Source: an uncultured Prevotella sp. | GTDB lineage: Bacteria; Bacteroidota; Bacteroidia; Bacteroidales; Bacteroidaceae | Direction of reading: 5' to 3' | Length of the DNA: 64,000 bases | Assembly: GCA_900314935.1 (NCBI GenBank) | Contig: OMXE01000015.1 | Span: 1-64,000 of the forward strand | Shown: piece after piece, positions 8,184 through 17,155 of the stretch | Position numbering within the stretch: the first letter of the stretch is position 1 | Layout of the letters: every line of letters starts with the position of its first letter | Translations under genes and position numbers: made by a program | Notes under the pieces: model-generated | Told to the model about the DNA's origin: nothing | Seen by the model: the letters and a program-made list of their open reading frames with translations, nothing else | The model's database searches: none

Positions 8184-9336
8184 TTATTCCGAACGCCTGA
8201 GCTGTTCGATTCGCGAACGGATCTCAGGTGTCAGGTCAGGAACAAGTGCCTCCTTTGCCAATCGGTCGATGTCATCGTAAGTATAGTCACCTTTCTGTTT
8301 CTTCTCATCCTTGTATTCCTCCTTCGTCAGATACTCCGCCTCCACGGGATATAATTCCCTTATGTAACACCCTTTCTGCTCACCGTCATCACCGTAAATA
8401 ACAAAGTCGAAACTCTCGTTATACGCAATAAGAGATGAGATGGGAACCTTGGGATACGGAGTCATTCGAAAGACATTCTTTATATGGTCCTTGCCCTTCC
8501 TAAGTTTCATGCTGATCTTCCGACCTTGACTGTCATACGCATTTCGCACCTTCCCCGATTGAGCCATTCCATCCACATAATCGACATAGATGAGAGATGA
8601 TAGGCTATCCCGCACTATGGTTGCCTCCCAGACAAGAGAGTCCTTCTTCTTCCGGTACGCGGTTGTCACATTCCCCTCCTCTGTAGTAACGTACATCTCT
8701 TTGTTCTTTACGCGCGGTTGTCACATTCCCCTCCTCTGTAGTAACGTACATCTCTTTGTTCTTTACGATATCCACCATGCTCCGCCCCCACAGTAATAGC
8801 ATGTCCTCAACGTCCGTATAGCCAAACAGACCACTTCCCGCAACATCCCGTCTTATCTCATTCACACGACGTGTAACACTCAGAATTCCAGGTCGCGGTA
8901 TATATATGGTACAGATGCCATCACTGTAAAACAGGTCTGTATTTCCTCCCAGCATGTCTGTGTATATCCTACCACCGAAAACGACGAAGTCGCGATAGTA
9001 GCATGTCAGTTTCAAACGGGAGTATTGAGAATCACTATTCACAACGACTTCCTTCAAGGGATAGTCCATTGGCACGAGATAGAGTTCCTTACCGATATCT
9101 GACACTTTCGTTTCCATTGTCTGATAGCCAAGGCATGTGATACGTATCTGCCTTGCTCCCTGCAAGTCAGGTAGGAACCCGTTGGAATCCGTCAAGCCAA
9201 TCGGGTGGTTTTCCTCATCGAAGACCGAAGCACGTACAATCGGTCTACTGGATTCCTTATCAAGGAGAATCGTCTGTGCTCCTGACGGAAGGATGGACAC
9301 GAACAGGAAGAAGAAAAGTGCAATATACTTTATCAT
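8184..9336 (-). pseudogene. Carboxypeptidase-regulatory-like secreted protein, frame broken by a 55-bp tandem duplication
   Basis: The gene starts at 9336 with a signal peptide (MIKYIALFFFLFVSILPSGAQ), then a CarboxypepD_reg-like beta-sandwich ('RPIVRASVFDEENHPIGLTD ... ITCLGYQTMETKV ... PLKEVVV') typical of Bacteroidota surface proteins. A perfect 55-bp duplication (8658-8767) shifts the frame, so the first frame runs into a stop at 8605 after 243 codons. The rest ('YRKKKDSLVWEATIVRD ... IEQLRRSE') continues in another frame to 8184. Removing one 55-bp copy restores a single 365-residue protein, so the change is recent and reversible in principle. Promoter at 9389-9421. It could be a slipped-strand off-switch, a plain mutation, or an assembly error. 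Confidence 0.85.
8658..8767 (+). repeat. Perfect 55-bp tandem duplication inside a gene
   Basis: 8658-8712 and 8713-8767 are identical; each begins CGCGGTTGTCACATTCCCCT and ends TTGTTCTTTACG. Because 55 is not a multiple of three, the second copy shifts the reading frame of the gene at 8184-9336. Confidence 0.97.
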
Positions 9337-9388
9337 AACCGGTATTTGTTCGTTTAGAAACAGAGCATGAATTGATCATAAATCACAC

Positions 9389-9421
9389 GCAAATATATGA
9401 ATTAGTCTAATACCTTCCAAA
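9389..9421 (-). promoter_or_regulatory. Promoter of the carboxypeptidase-regulatory-like gene
   Basis: On the minus strand TTTG (9418-9421) and TATATTTGC (9389-9397) are 20 bases apart, about 50 bases before the start codon. Confidence 0.75.
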
Positions 9422-9475
9422 CAATTCGGAAGGTTTTAGTTCGTCAAAATTCGTCATTTTAGAAATAATAACTTT

Positions 9476-9540
9476 ATAACTTTCTCTATAACATTATGTT
9501 ACAAAAATAATTCGTCAAAATTCGTCAAGACTGTTTCAGG
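9476..9540 (+). repeat. 65-bp direct repeat, copy 2
   Basis: Near-identical to 8033-8097. A further TTCGTCAAAATTCGTCA lies just before it (9441-9457). It is followed directly by the terminator-like hairpin at 9548-9578, so copy plus hairpin could be a small transcribed RNA on the plus strand. Confidence 0.75.
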
Positions 9541-9547
9541 ACCACAC

Positions 9548-9578
9548 AAGGGGACAGTGAAGTCCCCTTCTTTTTTTC
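9548..9578 (+). terminator. Orphan Rho-independent terminator
   Basis: AAGGGGAC and GTCCCCTT form an 8-bp stem with the loop AGTGAA, followed by CTTTTTTTC. No plus-strand gene ends here, which points to an unannotated small RNA or to a mobile terminator. From 9579 to 9835 I see no supported gene. Confidence 0.7.
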
Positions 9579-9835
9579 TCCGCCAATAAGTGTAATTACA
9601 TGATTACCAAAAGAATCGGGGCGGAGGAATTTTAGGAGTTTATGAGTGAAGCCGAGATTATCCGTGAATCGGGCAAGTATTCGAGAAAGACGATGGAGGG
9701 CGTGAATTGCTCCGCCAACAACCTGCTGATCATAAATCAATTAGGCATATTAGCGGAGCATTCTTTTATTACATCCTTCACACCTTTACAACGTCTATTT
9801 ACCTTCGAAAACTTACAAGCCTACTAACGCCCTTC

Positions 9836-9901
9836 AACTAGGCTGATAAGTAGGTCTAACCAGGCTTGTAAGTAGGTCTAACTAGGCTTGTAAGAGTTGT
9901 C
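9836..9901 (+). repeat. Tandem array, three units of 22 bp
   Basis: Units AACTAGGCTGATAAGTAGG+TCT, AACCAGGCTTGTAAGTAGG+TCT and AACTAGGCTTGTAAGAGTT+GTC. An inverted relative, CTTACAAGCCTACTAACG, lies just before (9811-9828). The array is immediately downstream of the lipoprotein gene that ends at 9916. Confidence 0.8.
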
Positions 9902-9915
9902 GCGAAGACAAGTTC

Positions 9916-10464
9916 TTAATTCCCTTCGATAAACGCTGATTTCTGTTGTTGCAGACTGTCGATCTTGAACGTATCGCCATCCTTCGTTAAAGTGAGAAGC
10001 ACGTCGTATTCATAGTTCACGTACTTGTTCTCAACAAGGACATGGTTGCCGTCGCGGGCAGTAATCTGGCGTGACTTGAACTCACCGACATCACCACCGC
10101 CCTCATAGAAAAACTTCCATGTGGCCAGACACTCACCATCGCACTCAAATTCGTACGAATCAGCCAGGAACTGCAGGAGTTTGGGGGTAATATGCTTTTT
10201 CGGATAGTCGTAGTCCAGAACATTATCCATGCCCCATCCTTTATAGAACTGATCCACGAATGCTTTTGCAGCTTCCATATCCTGCTTTTGAGCAGCGTCG
10301 TTGACCACAACATTCAGACTGTCGCCCATAGCATCACGATCGACTAATGAGTCGGATTCTTCGCGTTCCATACCTGGTCCATCGAGGGGCTTGACATACT
10401 TGCAACCTGTTAATCCTACTGCCGTGAGCATCATGCTCAGTACAATGATATAAGCCTTTTTCAT
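9916..10464 (-). CDS. Lipoprotein of unknown function
   Basis: Protein of 182 residues with a lipoprotein signal: MKKAYIIVLSMMLTAVGLTGC, lipobox LTGC. After an acidic linker comes a compact domain with 'AAKAFVDQFYKGWG', 'HITPKLLQFLADSYEFECDGECLATWKFF' and a beta-rich end ('VLVENKYVNYEYDVLLTLTKDGDTFKIDSL'). This layout resembles the DUF3828/NTF2-like small lipoproteins of Bacteroidota, but I cannot assign a function. It lies downstream of tRNA-Asn on the same strand with a terminator between them. No clear promoter of its own is visible. Confidence 0.8.
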   Translation of the reverse strand: MKKAYIIVLSMMLTAVGLTGCKYVKPLDGPGMEREESDSLVDRDAMGDSLNVVVNDAAQKQDMEAAKAFVDQFYKGWGMDNVLDYDYPKKHITPKLLQFLADSYEFECDGECLATWKFFYEGGGDVGEFKSRQITARDGNHVLVENKYVNYEYDVLLTLTKDGDTFKIDSLQQQKSAFIEGN

Positions 10465-10510
10465 ATCTTAATAGTAATAGTGAGGACAATAATTGTTTAT
10501 GATGAGAACC

Positions 10511-10538
10511 AAAAAGTCCCAACCTTGCGATTGGGACT
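10511..10538 (-). terminator. Terminator of tRNA-Asn
   Basis: On the minus strand AGTCCCAA and TTGGGACT form an 8-bp stem followed by TTTTT, starting four bases after the tRNA end. Confidence 0.85.
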
Positions 10539-10542
10539 TATG

Positions 10543-10616
10543 CGCTTCAGGATGGGCTTGAACCAACGACCCCCTGATTAACAGTCAGGTGCTCTAACCA
10601 ACTGAGCTACTGAAGC
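10543..10616 (-). tRNA. tRNA-Asn (anticodon GTT)
   Basis: 74 nt. Acceptor GCTTCAG pairs with CTGAAGC; D arm GCTC-AGTTGGTTA-GAGC; anticodon arm CCTGA-CTGTTAA-TCAGG with GTT at 34-36; T arm GTTGG-TTCAAGC-CCATC with one U-U mismatch; discriminator G. CCA is not fully encoded (G is followed by CA). A strong promoter (10638-10670) and a terminator flank it. Confidence 0.97.
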
Positions 10617-10637
10617 AGGTTTTGCTTAATTGCGGGT

Positions 10638-10670
10638 GCAAAGGTAACGCGTTTTTCTGAAATCACCAAA
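10638..10670 (-). promoter_or_regulatory. Promoter of tRNA-Asn
   Basis: On the minus strand TTTG (10667-10670), a 20-base spacer and TACCTTTGC (10638-10646). The predicted transcript start is about 15 bases before the mature tRNA. Confidence 0.85.
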
Positions 10671-10751
10671 CTTTTTTGAGAAAAAATAAAAGAAACGTCA
10701 AAATTACGATATTTTTTGTGGGTTTTTGCGCGTTATCCCGAGAGAATCATG

Positions 10752-10759
10752 TATTTTTG
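10752..10759 (+). promoter_or_regulatory. Probable -7 element for the CtpA-type protease
   Basis: TATTTTTG is followed by TAC. The nearest TTTG (10725-10728) is 23 bases upstream, longer than the usual 19-21, so the -33 element is uncertain. Confidence 0.4.
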
Positions 10760-10801
10760 TACCCGATTATTGTGCATGAAATATTTTAGTTGCATCAATC
10801 T

Positions 10802-12472
10802 ATGAAGAGAAATATAGTGTGGATGGCGCTCCTGCTGATGGTGGGAATGCCGATAAAGGCTCAAAACGAGCAGGATCATAACTTCGAGGTGGTGAAGAAT
10901 CTGGAGATCTTCAACGCCCTCTACCGCAACTTGGATATGCTGTATGTGGATACGCTGGATGCGGATAAGATGGTGGGAGCGGGCATCAAAGCCATGCTGC
11001 AGCGTTTGGACCCCTATACGGTGTATTATCCCAAAGCCAGTGAGCTGAAATCGTTCCTCACAGGTAAGTATGGGGGTATCGGTGCGCTAATTCGTTATCA
11101 CATGAAGGAGAAGACCACGGTGATTGATGAGCCGATGGGGGATACACCTGCCCAGGAAGCAGGCTTGCGCAAGGGTGACATCATCCTGAGCATTGATGAT
11201 ACGACCATGGTGGGCAAGGATATTGAGTATGTGCGGGAGCATCTGAGAGGTGAGCCCGGAACGACCTTCGCATTGAAGATACGGCGCCCCAGCACGAACA
11301 AGGTGATGCAGATGAAGATTACCCGTCGTTCGCTGAGCGCTACACCTACGATTCCTTATTACGGCATGCAAGGCGACGGCATAGGCTATATCTGCCTGAC
11401 ACAGTTTACCGAGGGATGTGCCCAAGAGGTGCGCCGCGCCTTTCTGGATTTGAAGAAACAGGGCATGCAGAAGTTGGTGCTCGACCTCCGTAACAACGGT
11501 GGCGGTAGTGAGCTGGAGGCTGCCCAACTGGTGAATATCTTCGTGCCAAGAGGTATTACGGTGGCCTCCAACCGCGGTAAGCTGCGCAGAGCTAATCACG
11601 ACTACCAGACAACGGTGGAGCCTATCGATACGGTGATGCCACTGGTGGTGCTGGTGAATGAGGAATCAGCTTCGGCGAGCGAGATTACCAGTGGTGCCTT
11701 GCAGGATCTCGACCGGGCGGTCATCGTGGGTACAAGAACCTATGGCAAGGGATTGGTGCAGCTGCCTGTTGACCTTCCCCATAATGCGCAGCTGAAGGTG
11801 ACCACCAGCAGGTATTACATCCCCAGCGGACGGTGCATTCAAGCCATTAACTACAAGCAGGGCGAGGGAGTGTATCAGGAGCATATCCCCGATTCGCTGA
11901 CCAAGGTGTTCCATACGGCCAACGGACGAGAGGTGCGCGATGGAGGAGGAATCACTCCCGACTTGGTGGTGAAGCCAGACTCCCTGCCGAACATTGCCTA
12001 TTACCTGGGCGTGAGCGGAAGGGATTCCACGGAAACGATGTTCGAGTACGAGGTGGACTATCTGGCCAGTCATCCCAACATCGGTCCTGTTTCCTCGTTC
12101 GAGATTACTGATGCCGACTATGAGAACTTCAAGCAGCGGGCCATAGCCAACGGCTTTACCTATGACCCCGAAAGCGACCGTGCCATGAAGGCGCTGAAGA
12201 AGATCATGGAATTTGAGGGTTACTACGAGGAGGCAAAACCTGAATTCGAGGCACTGGAGAAGAAACTGCAGCATAATCTGTCGCACGATCTCGACCTGCA
12301 TAAGGAGACCTTGAAACGGATGATCTCGTCGGATATCGTGGCCGCTTATTACTACCAGCGGGGAACGGTGGAGTATAACCTGAAACATGACAAACAGATG
12401 GCTGCAGCCCGTGACCTACTCAACGACCTGAGCAGGTATAAACAGCTGTTGGAGCCGAAATCTATTAAATAA
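10802..12472 (+). CDS. S41 family C-terminal processing protease with PDZ domain
   Basis: Protein of 556 residues. ATG at 10802 is chosen over an upstream TTG because it begins a signal peptide (MKRNIVWMALLLMVGMPIKAQ). Order: N-terminal helical region; PDZ domain with the 'GGIGALI' entry and 'QEAGLRKGDIILSIDDTTMVG'; S41 catalytic core with 'LVLDLRNNGGG', the nucleophile motif 'ESASASE' (Ser291) and 'YGKGLVQ' with the general base Lys316, 25 residues on as is usual for CtpA/Prc; then a C-terminal helical extension of about 180 residues. It degrades or trims proteins in the periplasm by recognising C-termini. Monocistronic, transcribed away from tRNA-Asn. Confidence 0.95.
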   Translation: MKRNIVWMALLLMVGMPIKAQNEQDHNFEVVKNLEIFNALYRNLDMLYVDTLDADKMVGAGIKAMLQRLDPYTVYYPKASELKSFLTGKYGGIGALIRYHMKEKTTVIDEPMGDTPAQEAGLRKGDIILSIDDTTMVGKDIEYVREHLRGEPGTTFALKIRRPSTNKVMQMKITRRSLSATPTIPYYGMQGDGIGYICLTQFTEGCAQEVRRAFLDLKKQGMQKLVLDLRNNGGGSELEAAQLVNIFVPRGITVASNRGKLRRANHDYQTTVEPIDTVMPLVVLVNEESASASEITSGALQDLDRAVIVGTRTYGKGLVQLPVDLPHNAQLKVTTSRYYIPSGRCIQAINYKQGEGVYQEHIPDSLTKVFHTANGREVRDGGGITPDLVVKPDSLPNIAYYLGVSGRDSTETMFEYEVDYLASHPNIGPVSSFEITDADYENFKQRAIANGFTYDPESDRAMKALKKIMEFEGYYEEAKPEFEALEKKLQHNLSHDLDLHKETLKRMISSDIVAAYYYQRGTVEYNLKHDKQMAAARDLLNDLSRYKQLLEPKSIK

Positions 12473-12483
12473 TGTGGAAAAAA

Positions 12484-12515
12484 TTTGGTAGTGTGCGGAA
12501 TTATTCGTAATTTTG
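12484..12515 (+). promoter_or_regulatory. Promoter of the rimP-nusA-infB operon
   Basis: TTTG (12484-12487), a 20-base spacer and TAATTTTGC (12508-12516). The transcript would start near 12522. This rules out a start codon at 12513 for rimP and fixes it at 12579. Confidence 0.85.
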
Positions 12516-12529
12516 CACCCGTTCAGTGG

Positions 12530-12558
12530 AATGAGGGACTCTCCGAGAGTCTCTCATT
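12530..12558 (+). promoter_or_regulatory. Leader hairpin upstream of rimP
   Basis: AATGAGGGACTCT and AGAGTCTCTCATT form a 13-bp stem (one G-U pair) around the loop CCG, followed by TTTCATTTATATT. It sits in the short leader between promoter and ATG. It resembles a terminator or attenuator, though the T tract is broken. Confidence 0.65.
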
Positions 12559-12578
12559 TTCATTTATATTCAAGGTTT

Positions 12579-13046
12579 ATGATTGATAAAAGCATTGTAA
12601 AAAGTTTAGTTGAGGAGTGGCTCGATGATAAGGAGTATTTCCTCGTAGATGTGGAGATTAGTAAGGACAACAAGATTGTTGTCGAGATTGACCATGCCGA
12701 TGGCGTGTGGATTGAGGATTGTGTTGAGCTGAGCCGTTATATCGAGGATCGGCTGAACCGTGATGAGGAGGATTATGAACTGGAAGTAGGATCAGCCGGA
12801 CTCGGACAGCCGTTCAAGGTGCCCCAGCAGTATATCAACTTCGTGGGCAAGGAAGTGGAAGTGCTCGACGGCGACGGAAAGAAGATGAAGGGAATCCTGA
12901 AGAGCGTGGATGGTAACGACTTCGTGGTGACCGTCAAGGAGAAGGTGAAGGAGGAAGGAAAGAAACGTCCGGAACTGAAGGATGTGGATAAGACTTTCCA
13001 GATGGACAAAGTGAAATATACTAAATACTTAATAAGTTTCAAATAA
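12579..13046 (+). CDS. rimP: Ribosome maturation factor RimP
   Basis: Protein of 155 residues. 'FLVDVEISKDNKIVVEIDHADGVWIEDCVELSRYIEDRLNRDEEDYELEVGSAGLGQPFK' is the RimP N-terminal domain with the family's 'V.SAG...P' strand; the C-terminal part ('FVGKEVEVLDGDGKKMKGILKSV') is the small Sm-like beta barrel. RimP helps assemble the 30S subunit in the cytoplasm. It is first in an operon with nusA (3-base gap) and infB, the widespread bacterial order. Start placed at 12579 from the upstream promoter and leader. Confidence 0.96.
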   Translation: MIDKSIVKSLVEEWLDDKEYFLVDVEISKDNKIVVEIDHADGVWIEDCVELSRYIEDRLNRDEEDYELEVGSAGLGQPFKVPQQYINFVGKEVEVLDGDGKKMKGILKSVDGNDFVVTVKEKVKEEGKKRPELKDVDKTFQMDKVKYTKYLISFK

Positions 13047-13049
13047 GCT

Positions 13050-14312
13050 ATGGCAGCAACAAAAAATGTAGAGACCCCCAGTATGGTCGATACCTTCAGA
13101 GAGTTTACCGATCAGAAAAAGATCGATCGCACCACCTTGGTGAGTGTGCTCGAGGACAGTTTCCGCAATGTGATTGCGAAGATTTTCGGTAGCGATGAGA
13201 ACTTCGATGTCATCGTGAACCCCGACAAGGGTGACTTCGAGATTTACCGTAACCGTGTGGTGGTTGCCGACGGTGAGGTGGAGGATGAGAACAAGGAGAT
13301 TTGTCTTTCGGATGCCCAGAAGATTGAGGATGACTATGAGGTGGGCGAGGAAGTGTCTGAACGCGTGGATTTCGCGAAGTTCGGACGTCGTGCCATCCTG
13401 AACCTCCGTCAGACCCTGGCTTCAAAGATTCTCGAACTGGAACACGACAGCTTGTACAACAAGTACAAGGATCGTGTAGGACAGGTCGTGAGCGCAGAGG
13501 TCTATCAGGTATGGAAGCGTGAGGTGCTGCTCGTTGACGATGAGAACAACGAGCTGATCCTGCCGAAGTCGGAGCAGATCCCTGCCGACCAGTATCGCAA
13601 GGGTGAGACCATTCGTGCCGTGATTCACCAGGTGAACAACGAGAACAATAACCCGAAGATCATCCTGAGTCGTACCAGTCCTGAGTTCCTGAAGCGTCTT
13701 CTTGAAGCTGAGGTTCCTGAGATCAACGACGGTTTGATCACCATTCGTCGTGTGGCCCGTATGCCGGGAGAGCGTGCAAAGATTGCCGTGGAGAGCTACG
13801 ACGACCGTATTGATCCCGTAGGCGCCTGCGTGGGTGTGAAGGGTAGTCGTGTTCATGGTATCGTGCGCGAGCTGTGTAACGAGAACCTGGACGTGATTAA
13901 CTACACCGCCAACACCAAGCTGTTCATCCAGCGTGCATTGAGTCCGGCCAAGGTGTCGAGTATCGTGGTGGATGAGGAGAACCGCAAGGCAGAGGTGTAC
14001 CTGCGTCCCGAGGAGGTGAGTCTGGCCATTGGTCGTGGCGGTCTGAACATCAAGCTGGCCAGTATGCTGACTGAATATACCATTGACGTATTCCGCGAGG
14101 TGGATGAAAACGAAGCTGACGAGGATATCTACCTGGATGAGTTCTCTGATGAGATTGATCAGTGGGTGATCGATGCCGTGAAGGCTATTGGTCTGGATAC
14201 CGCCAAGGCTGTACTGAACGCACCGCGCGAGATGCTGGTGGAGAAAGCCGACCTGGAAGAGGAGACCGTTGATCATATGTTGAATGTATTAAGAGCAGAG
14301 TTTGAACAATAA
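13050..14312 (+). CDS. nusA: Transcription termination/antitermination factor NusA
   Basis: Protein of 420 residues with the order N-terminal RNA-polymerase-binding domain ('FREFTDQKKIDRTTLVSVLEDSFRNVIAKIFG'), S1 domain (about 130-200), KH1 and KH2 ('RMPGERAKIAVESYDDRIDPVGACVGVKGSRVHGIVRELCNENLDVI ... EVSLAIGRGGLNIKLASMLT'). The C-terminal end is short, without the acidic repeats of enterobacterial NusA, as is usual in Bacteroidota. It binds RNA polymerase and nascent RNA and tunes pausing and termination. It starts three bases after rimP and ends six bases before infB. Confidence 0.97.
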   Translation: MAATKNVETPSMVDTFREFTDQKKIDRTTLVSVLEDSFRNVIAKIFGSDENFDVIVNPDKGDFEIYRNRVVVADGEVEDENKEICLSDAQKIEDDYEVGEEVSERVDFAKFGRRAILNLRQTLASKILELEHDSLYNKYKDRVGQVVSAEVYQVWKREVLLVDDENNELILPKSEQIPADQYRKGETIRAVIHQVNNENNNPKIILSRTSPEFLKRLLEAEVPEINDGLITIRRVARMPGERAKIAVESYDDRIDPVGACVGVKGSRVHGIVRELCNENLDVINYTANTKLFIQRALSPAKVSSIVVDEENRKAEVYLRPEEVSLAIGRGGLNIKLASMLTEYTIDVFREVDENEADEDIYLDEFSDEIDQWVIDAVKAIGLDTAKAVLNAPREMLVEKADLEEETVDHMLNVLRAEFEQ

Positions 14313-14318
14313 GGAAGA

Positions 14319-17102
14319 ATGAGCATAAGATTAAATAAAGCAATAAGAGAGCTGAACATAGGACTTCAAACGGCAGTTGAATTCCTGGAGAAGAGAAGTG
14401 ACTTAGGGGAAGTGAGAGGCGACTTGAACTTCAAGCTGAGTGACGAGCAGTATGGTGCGCTCGTTGATCAGTTCAAGAAGGACAAGGAACAGAAGGGTCT
14501 TGCCGAGAAGCTGTACCCCAAGAAGCAGAAGGAGAAGAAACAACGCCCGGAACCCAAGGTGGAGACTGTTGTGGAGCAGAAGCAGCAGTTCAAGCCGCTG
14601 GGGAAGATCGATTTGAGCAGTCTGGGTAAGAAACCCGAGCCTGTGAAGGCTGAGACTCCTGCCCCTGCTGCCGAACCAGAGCCGAAGGCTGCTGCCGAGA
14701 GCCCGAAGCCCGAGACAAAGACTGTTGAGAAAGCCGAGCCCGTACAGCCCGAACAGGTTGAACAACCTGTTGTGGAGCAGCCGAAACCTGAGGTGGTTGA
14801 GCCTGAGGTTACCGAGCCGCAGGAGTCCATCTCGGAGGAACCTGCCGAGGATGATTCGCAGAAGAAGGAGTCGGAGGTGTTCACGCTGAAGAGTGAGCAG
14901 AAGCTGGCTCCGAAGGTGAACGTGCTGGGTAAGATCGACCTTGACTCCATCAACCAGAGCACTCGTCCGAAGAAGAAGACCAAGGAGGAGAAGCGCCGCG
15001 AGCGTGAGGAGAAAGCCCGTATTGCAGGCGGCAATGGTGAGAAGAAGAAGCGCCAGCGCATCGGTAAGGAGAAGATCGACATCGAGGCTGTGGGTAAGAT
15101 GCAGCAGGGTGGCGGTAAGAACAACAATAATAACAATAACAACAACGGCGGCGGTAAGAAGAACAAGAAGAAGCGTGTTCAGAAACCGCTGGAGGTGAAC
15201 GAGGAGGATGTGGCACGCCAGGTAAAGGAGACCTTGGCTCGTCTCACCAACAAGCAGAACCAGAACAAGAAGGGCGCCAAGTACCGTAAGGAGAAGCGTG
15301 ACGCCGTTCAGGAGAAGCTCAACGAGGAGATGGCTTCACAGGCCGCTGAGAGCAAGGTGCTCAAGCTCACCGAATTCGTAACGGTTAGCGAGCTGGCTAC
15401 CATGATGAACGTGGGTGTGAACCAGGTAATCGGTACCTGTATGTCTATCGGTATCATGGTGAGTATCAACCAGCGCCTGGACGCTGAGACCATCAATATC
15501 GTGGCCGATGAGTTCGGTTTCAAGACCGAGTATGTGAGTGCCGAGGTGCAGAACGCCATTACCGAGGAGGAGGACGATGAGAACGATCTCGTTCCGCGCG
15601 CTCCGATTGTAACGGTGATGGGACATGTTGACCATGGTAAGACTTCGCTGCTCGACCATATCCGTAACACGAACGTGATTGCCGGTGAGGCTGGTGGTAT
15701 TACCCAGCATATCGGTGCTTACAACGTAGAGCTGAAAGATGGTCGTCAGATCACCTTCCTCGATACACCGGGACATGAGGCGTTCACCGCCATGCGTGCC
15801 CGTGGTGCACAGGTAACGGATATCGCCATCATCATCATTGCTGCCGACGACTCGGTGATGCCTACCACGAAGGAGGCTATTGCCCATGCTCAGGCAGCTA
15901 ACGTACCGATGGTGTTTGCCATCAACAAGATTGATAAGCCGGGTGCTAATCCGGATAAGATTCGCGAGGACCTGGCTAACATGAACCTGCTCGTAGAGGA
16001 GTGGGGCGGTAAGTACCAGTGCCAGGAGATCAGTGCCAAGAAAGGTATTGGCGTGGATGAGCTGTTGGAGAAGGTGCTGCTGGAGGCCGAGATGCTCGAC
16101 CTGAAGGCGAACCCCAACCGTAAGGCTACGGGTAGTATCATCGAGAGCTCGCTCGACAAGGGTCGTGGCTATGTCTCTACGGTACTTGTGTCAAACGGTA
16201 CGCTCCATGTGGGTGATATCGTGGTGGCAGGTACCAGCTACGGTCGTATCAAGGCGATGTTCAACGAGCGTAACCAGCGCATCACCGAGGCAGGACCTGC
16301 CGAACCTGCTATCATCCTTGGTTTGAATGGTGCTCCCACTGCCGGTGACTCCTTCCATATCATGGAGACCGAGCAGGAGGCACGCGACATCACCAACAAG
16401 CGTGTGCAGCTGCAGCGCGAGCAGTCGATCCGTACCACCAAGACCTTGGGTCTTGACGATATTTCCCACCGTATTGCCCTGGGTGAGTTCCATGAGCTGA
16501 ACATCATCGTGAAGGGTGATACCGACGGTTCTATCGAGGCGTTGAGCGATTCGTTCATCAAGCTCTCTACCGAGAAGGTACAGGTGAATGTCATCAACAA
16601 GGCGGTAGGACAGATTTCCGAGAATGATGTCATGCTGGCCAGTGCCTCAGATGCCATCATCGTGGGCTTCCAGGTACGACCCAGTGCCGATGCCCGTAAG
16701 CTGGCTGAGCACGAAGGCGTGGAGATCAATACATACTCTATCATCTACGACGCCATCGACGAGGTGAAGTCAACGATGCAGGGTATGCTCGACAAGGTGA
16801 AGAAGGAGGTTGTATCCGGCGAGATCGAGGTGAAGCAGGTATTCAAGATCTCGAAGGTGGGTACTGTGGCCGGCGGTCTGGTTATCGACGGAAAGGTACA
16901 CAACAAGGACAAGGCCCGCGTTATTCGCGATGGTATTGTCATCCATACAGCTCCTATCGATGCCCTGAAGCGCTACAAGGATGATGCCAAGGAAGTGGCC
17001 ACTGGTCTGGAGTGCGGTATCAGTCTGGTGAACTTCAACGACATCGAGGTGGGCGATATCATCGAGACCTTCACCGAGATCGAGGTGGAACAGAAACTGT
17101 AA
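14319..17102 (+). CDS. infB: Translation initiation factor IF-2
   Basis: Protein of 927 residues. The first about 340 residues are a low-complexity Lys/Glu/Pro/Ala region, including a run of nine asparagines with a GGGKK tail near residue 270. Then come an IF2-N motif ('[22 protein letters not shown]'), the G domain with G1 'GHVDHGKT' (435-442), G3 'DTPG' and G4 'NKID', domain II, domain III and the fMet-tRNA-binding C-terminal barrel ending '[15 protein letters not shown]'. IF-2 places initiator tRNA on the ribosome using GTP. Third gene of the rimP operon. A GC-rich palindrome follows six bases after the stop. Confidence 0.98.
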   Translation: MSIRLNKAIRELNIGLQTAVEFLEKRSDLGEVRGDLNFKLSDEQYGALVDQFKKDKEQKGLAEKLYPKKQKEKKQRPEPKVETVVEQKQQFKPLGKIDLSSLGKKPEPVKAETPAPAAEPEPKAAAESPKPETKTVEKAEPVQPEQVEQPVVEQPKPEVVEPEVTEPQESISEEPAEDDSQKKESEVFTLKSEQKLAPKVNVLGKIDLDSINQSTRPKKKTKEEKRREREEKARIAGGNGEKKKRQRIGKEKIDIEAVGKMQQGGGKNNNNNNNNNGGGKKNKKKRVQKPLEVNEEDVARQVKETLARLTNKQNQNKKGAKYRKEKRDAVQEKLNEEMASQAAESKVLKLTEFVTVSELATMMNVGVNQVIGTCMSIGIMVSINQRLDAETINIVADEFGFKTEYVSAEVQNAITEEEDDENDLVPRAPIVTVMGHVDHGKTSLLDHIRNTNVIAGEAGGITQHIGAYNVELKDGRQITFLDTPGHEAFTAMRARGAQVTDIAIIIIAADDSVMPTTKEAIAHAQAANVPMVFAINKIDKPGANPDKIREDLANMNLLVEEWGGKYQCQEISAKKGIGVDELLEKVLLEAEMLDLKANPNRKATGSIIESSLDKGRGYVSTVLVSNGTLHVGDIVVAGTSYGRIKAMFNERNQRITEAGPAEPAIILGLNGAPTAGDSFHIMETEQEARDITNKRVQLQREQSIRTTKTLGLDDISHRIALGEFHELNIIVKGDTDGSIEALSDSFIKLSTEKVQVNVINKAVGQISENDVMLASASDAIIVGFQVRPSADARKLAEHEGVEINTYSIIYDAIDEVKSTMQGMLDKVKKEVVSGEIEVKQVFKISKVGTVAGGLVIDGKVHNKDKARVIRDGIVIHTAPIDALKRYKDDAKEVATGLECGISLVNFNDIEVGDIIETFTEIEVEQKL

Positions 17103-17107
17103 TAAAA

Positions 17108-17150
17108 GACCCACCCCTTACCCTCCCTGAAGGGAGGGGGGGGTTACTCT
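17108..17150 (+). repeat. GC-rich palindromic element, copy 2 of 9
   Basis: GACCCACCCCTTACCCTCCC, loop, AGGGAGGGG. It lies in the infB-sufB gap and could double as an infB transcription barrier. It forms an inverted pair with copy 3. Confidence 0.85.
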
Positions 17151-17155
17151 TTCAA

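Noticed and set aside
9642..9827. Open frame of 61 codons on the plus strand
   Set aside because: There is no promoter, no recognisable family and no neighbour context; it lies between a terminator and a tandem array.
7721..9901. 22-bp arrays as a possible CRISPR
   Set aside because: Units are directly adjacent without spacers, only two or three copies each, and no cas gene is present in the window.
14468..15166. Long antisense frame opposite infB
   Set aside because: It is rich in Ser/Phe/Gly only because it complements the Lys/Glu/Pro region of IF-2.
17012..17155. Longer start for sufB overlapping infB
   Set aside because: The extra residues translate the end of infB and GC-rich palindrome copy 2; ATG 17156 gives a sensible start after the infB stop.
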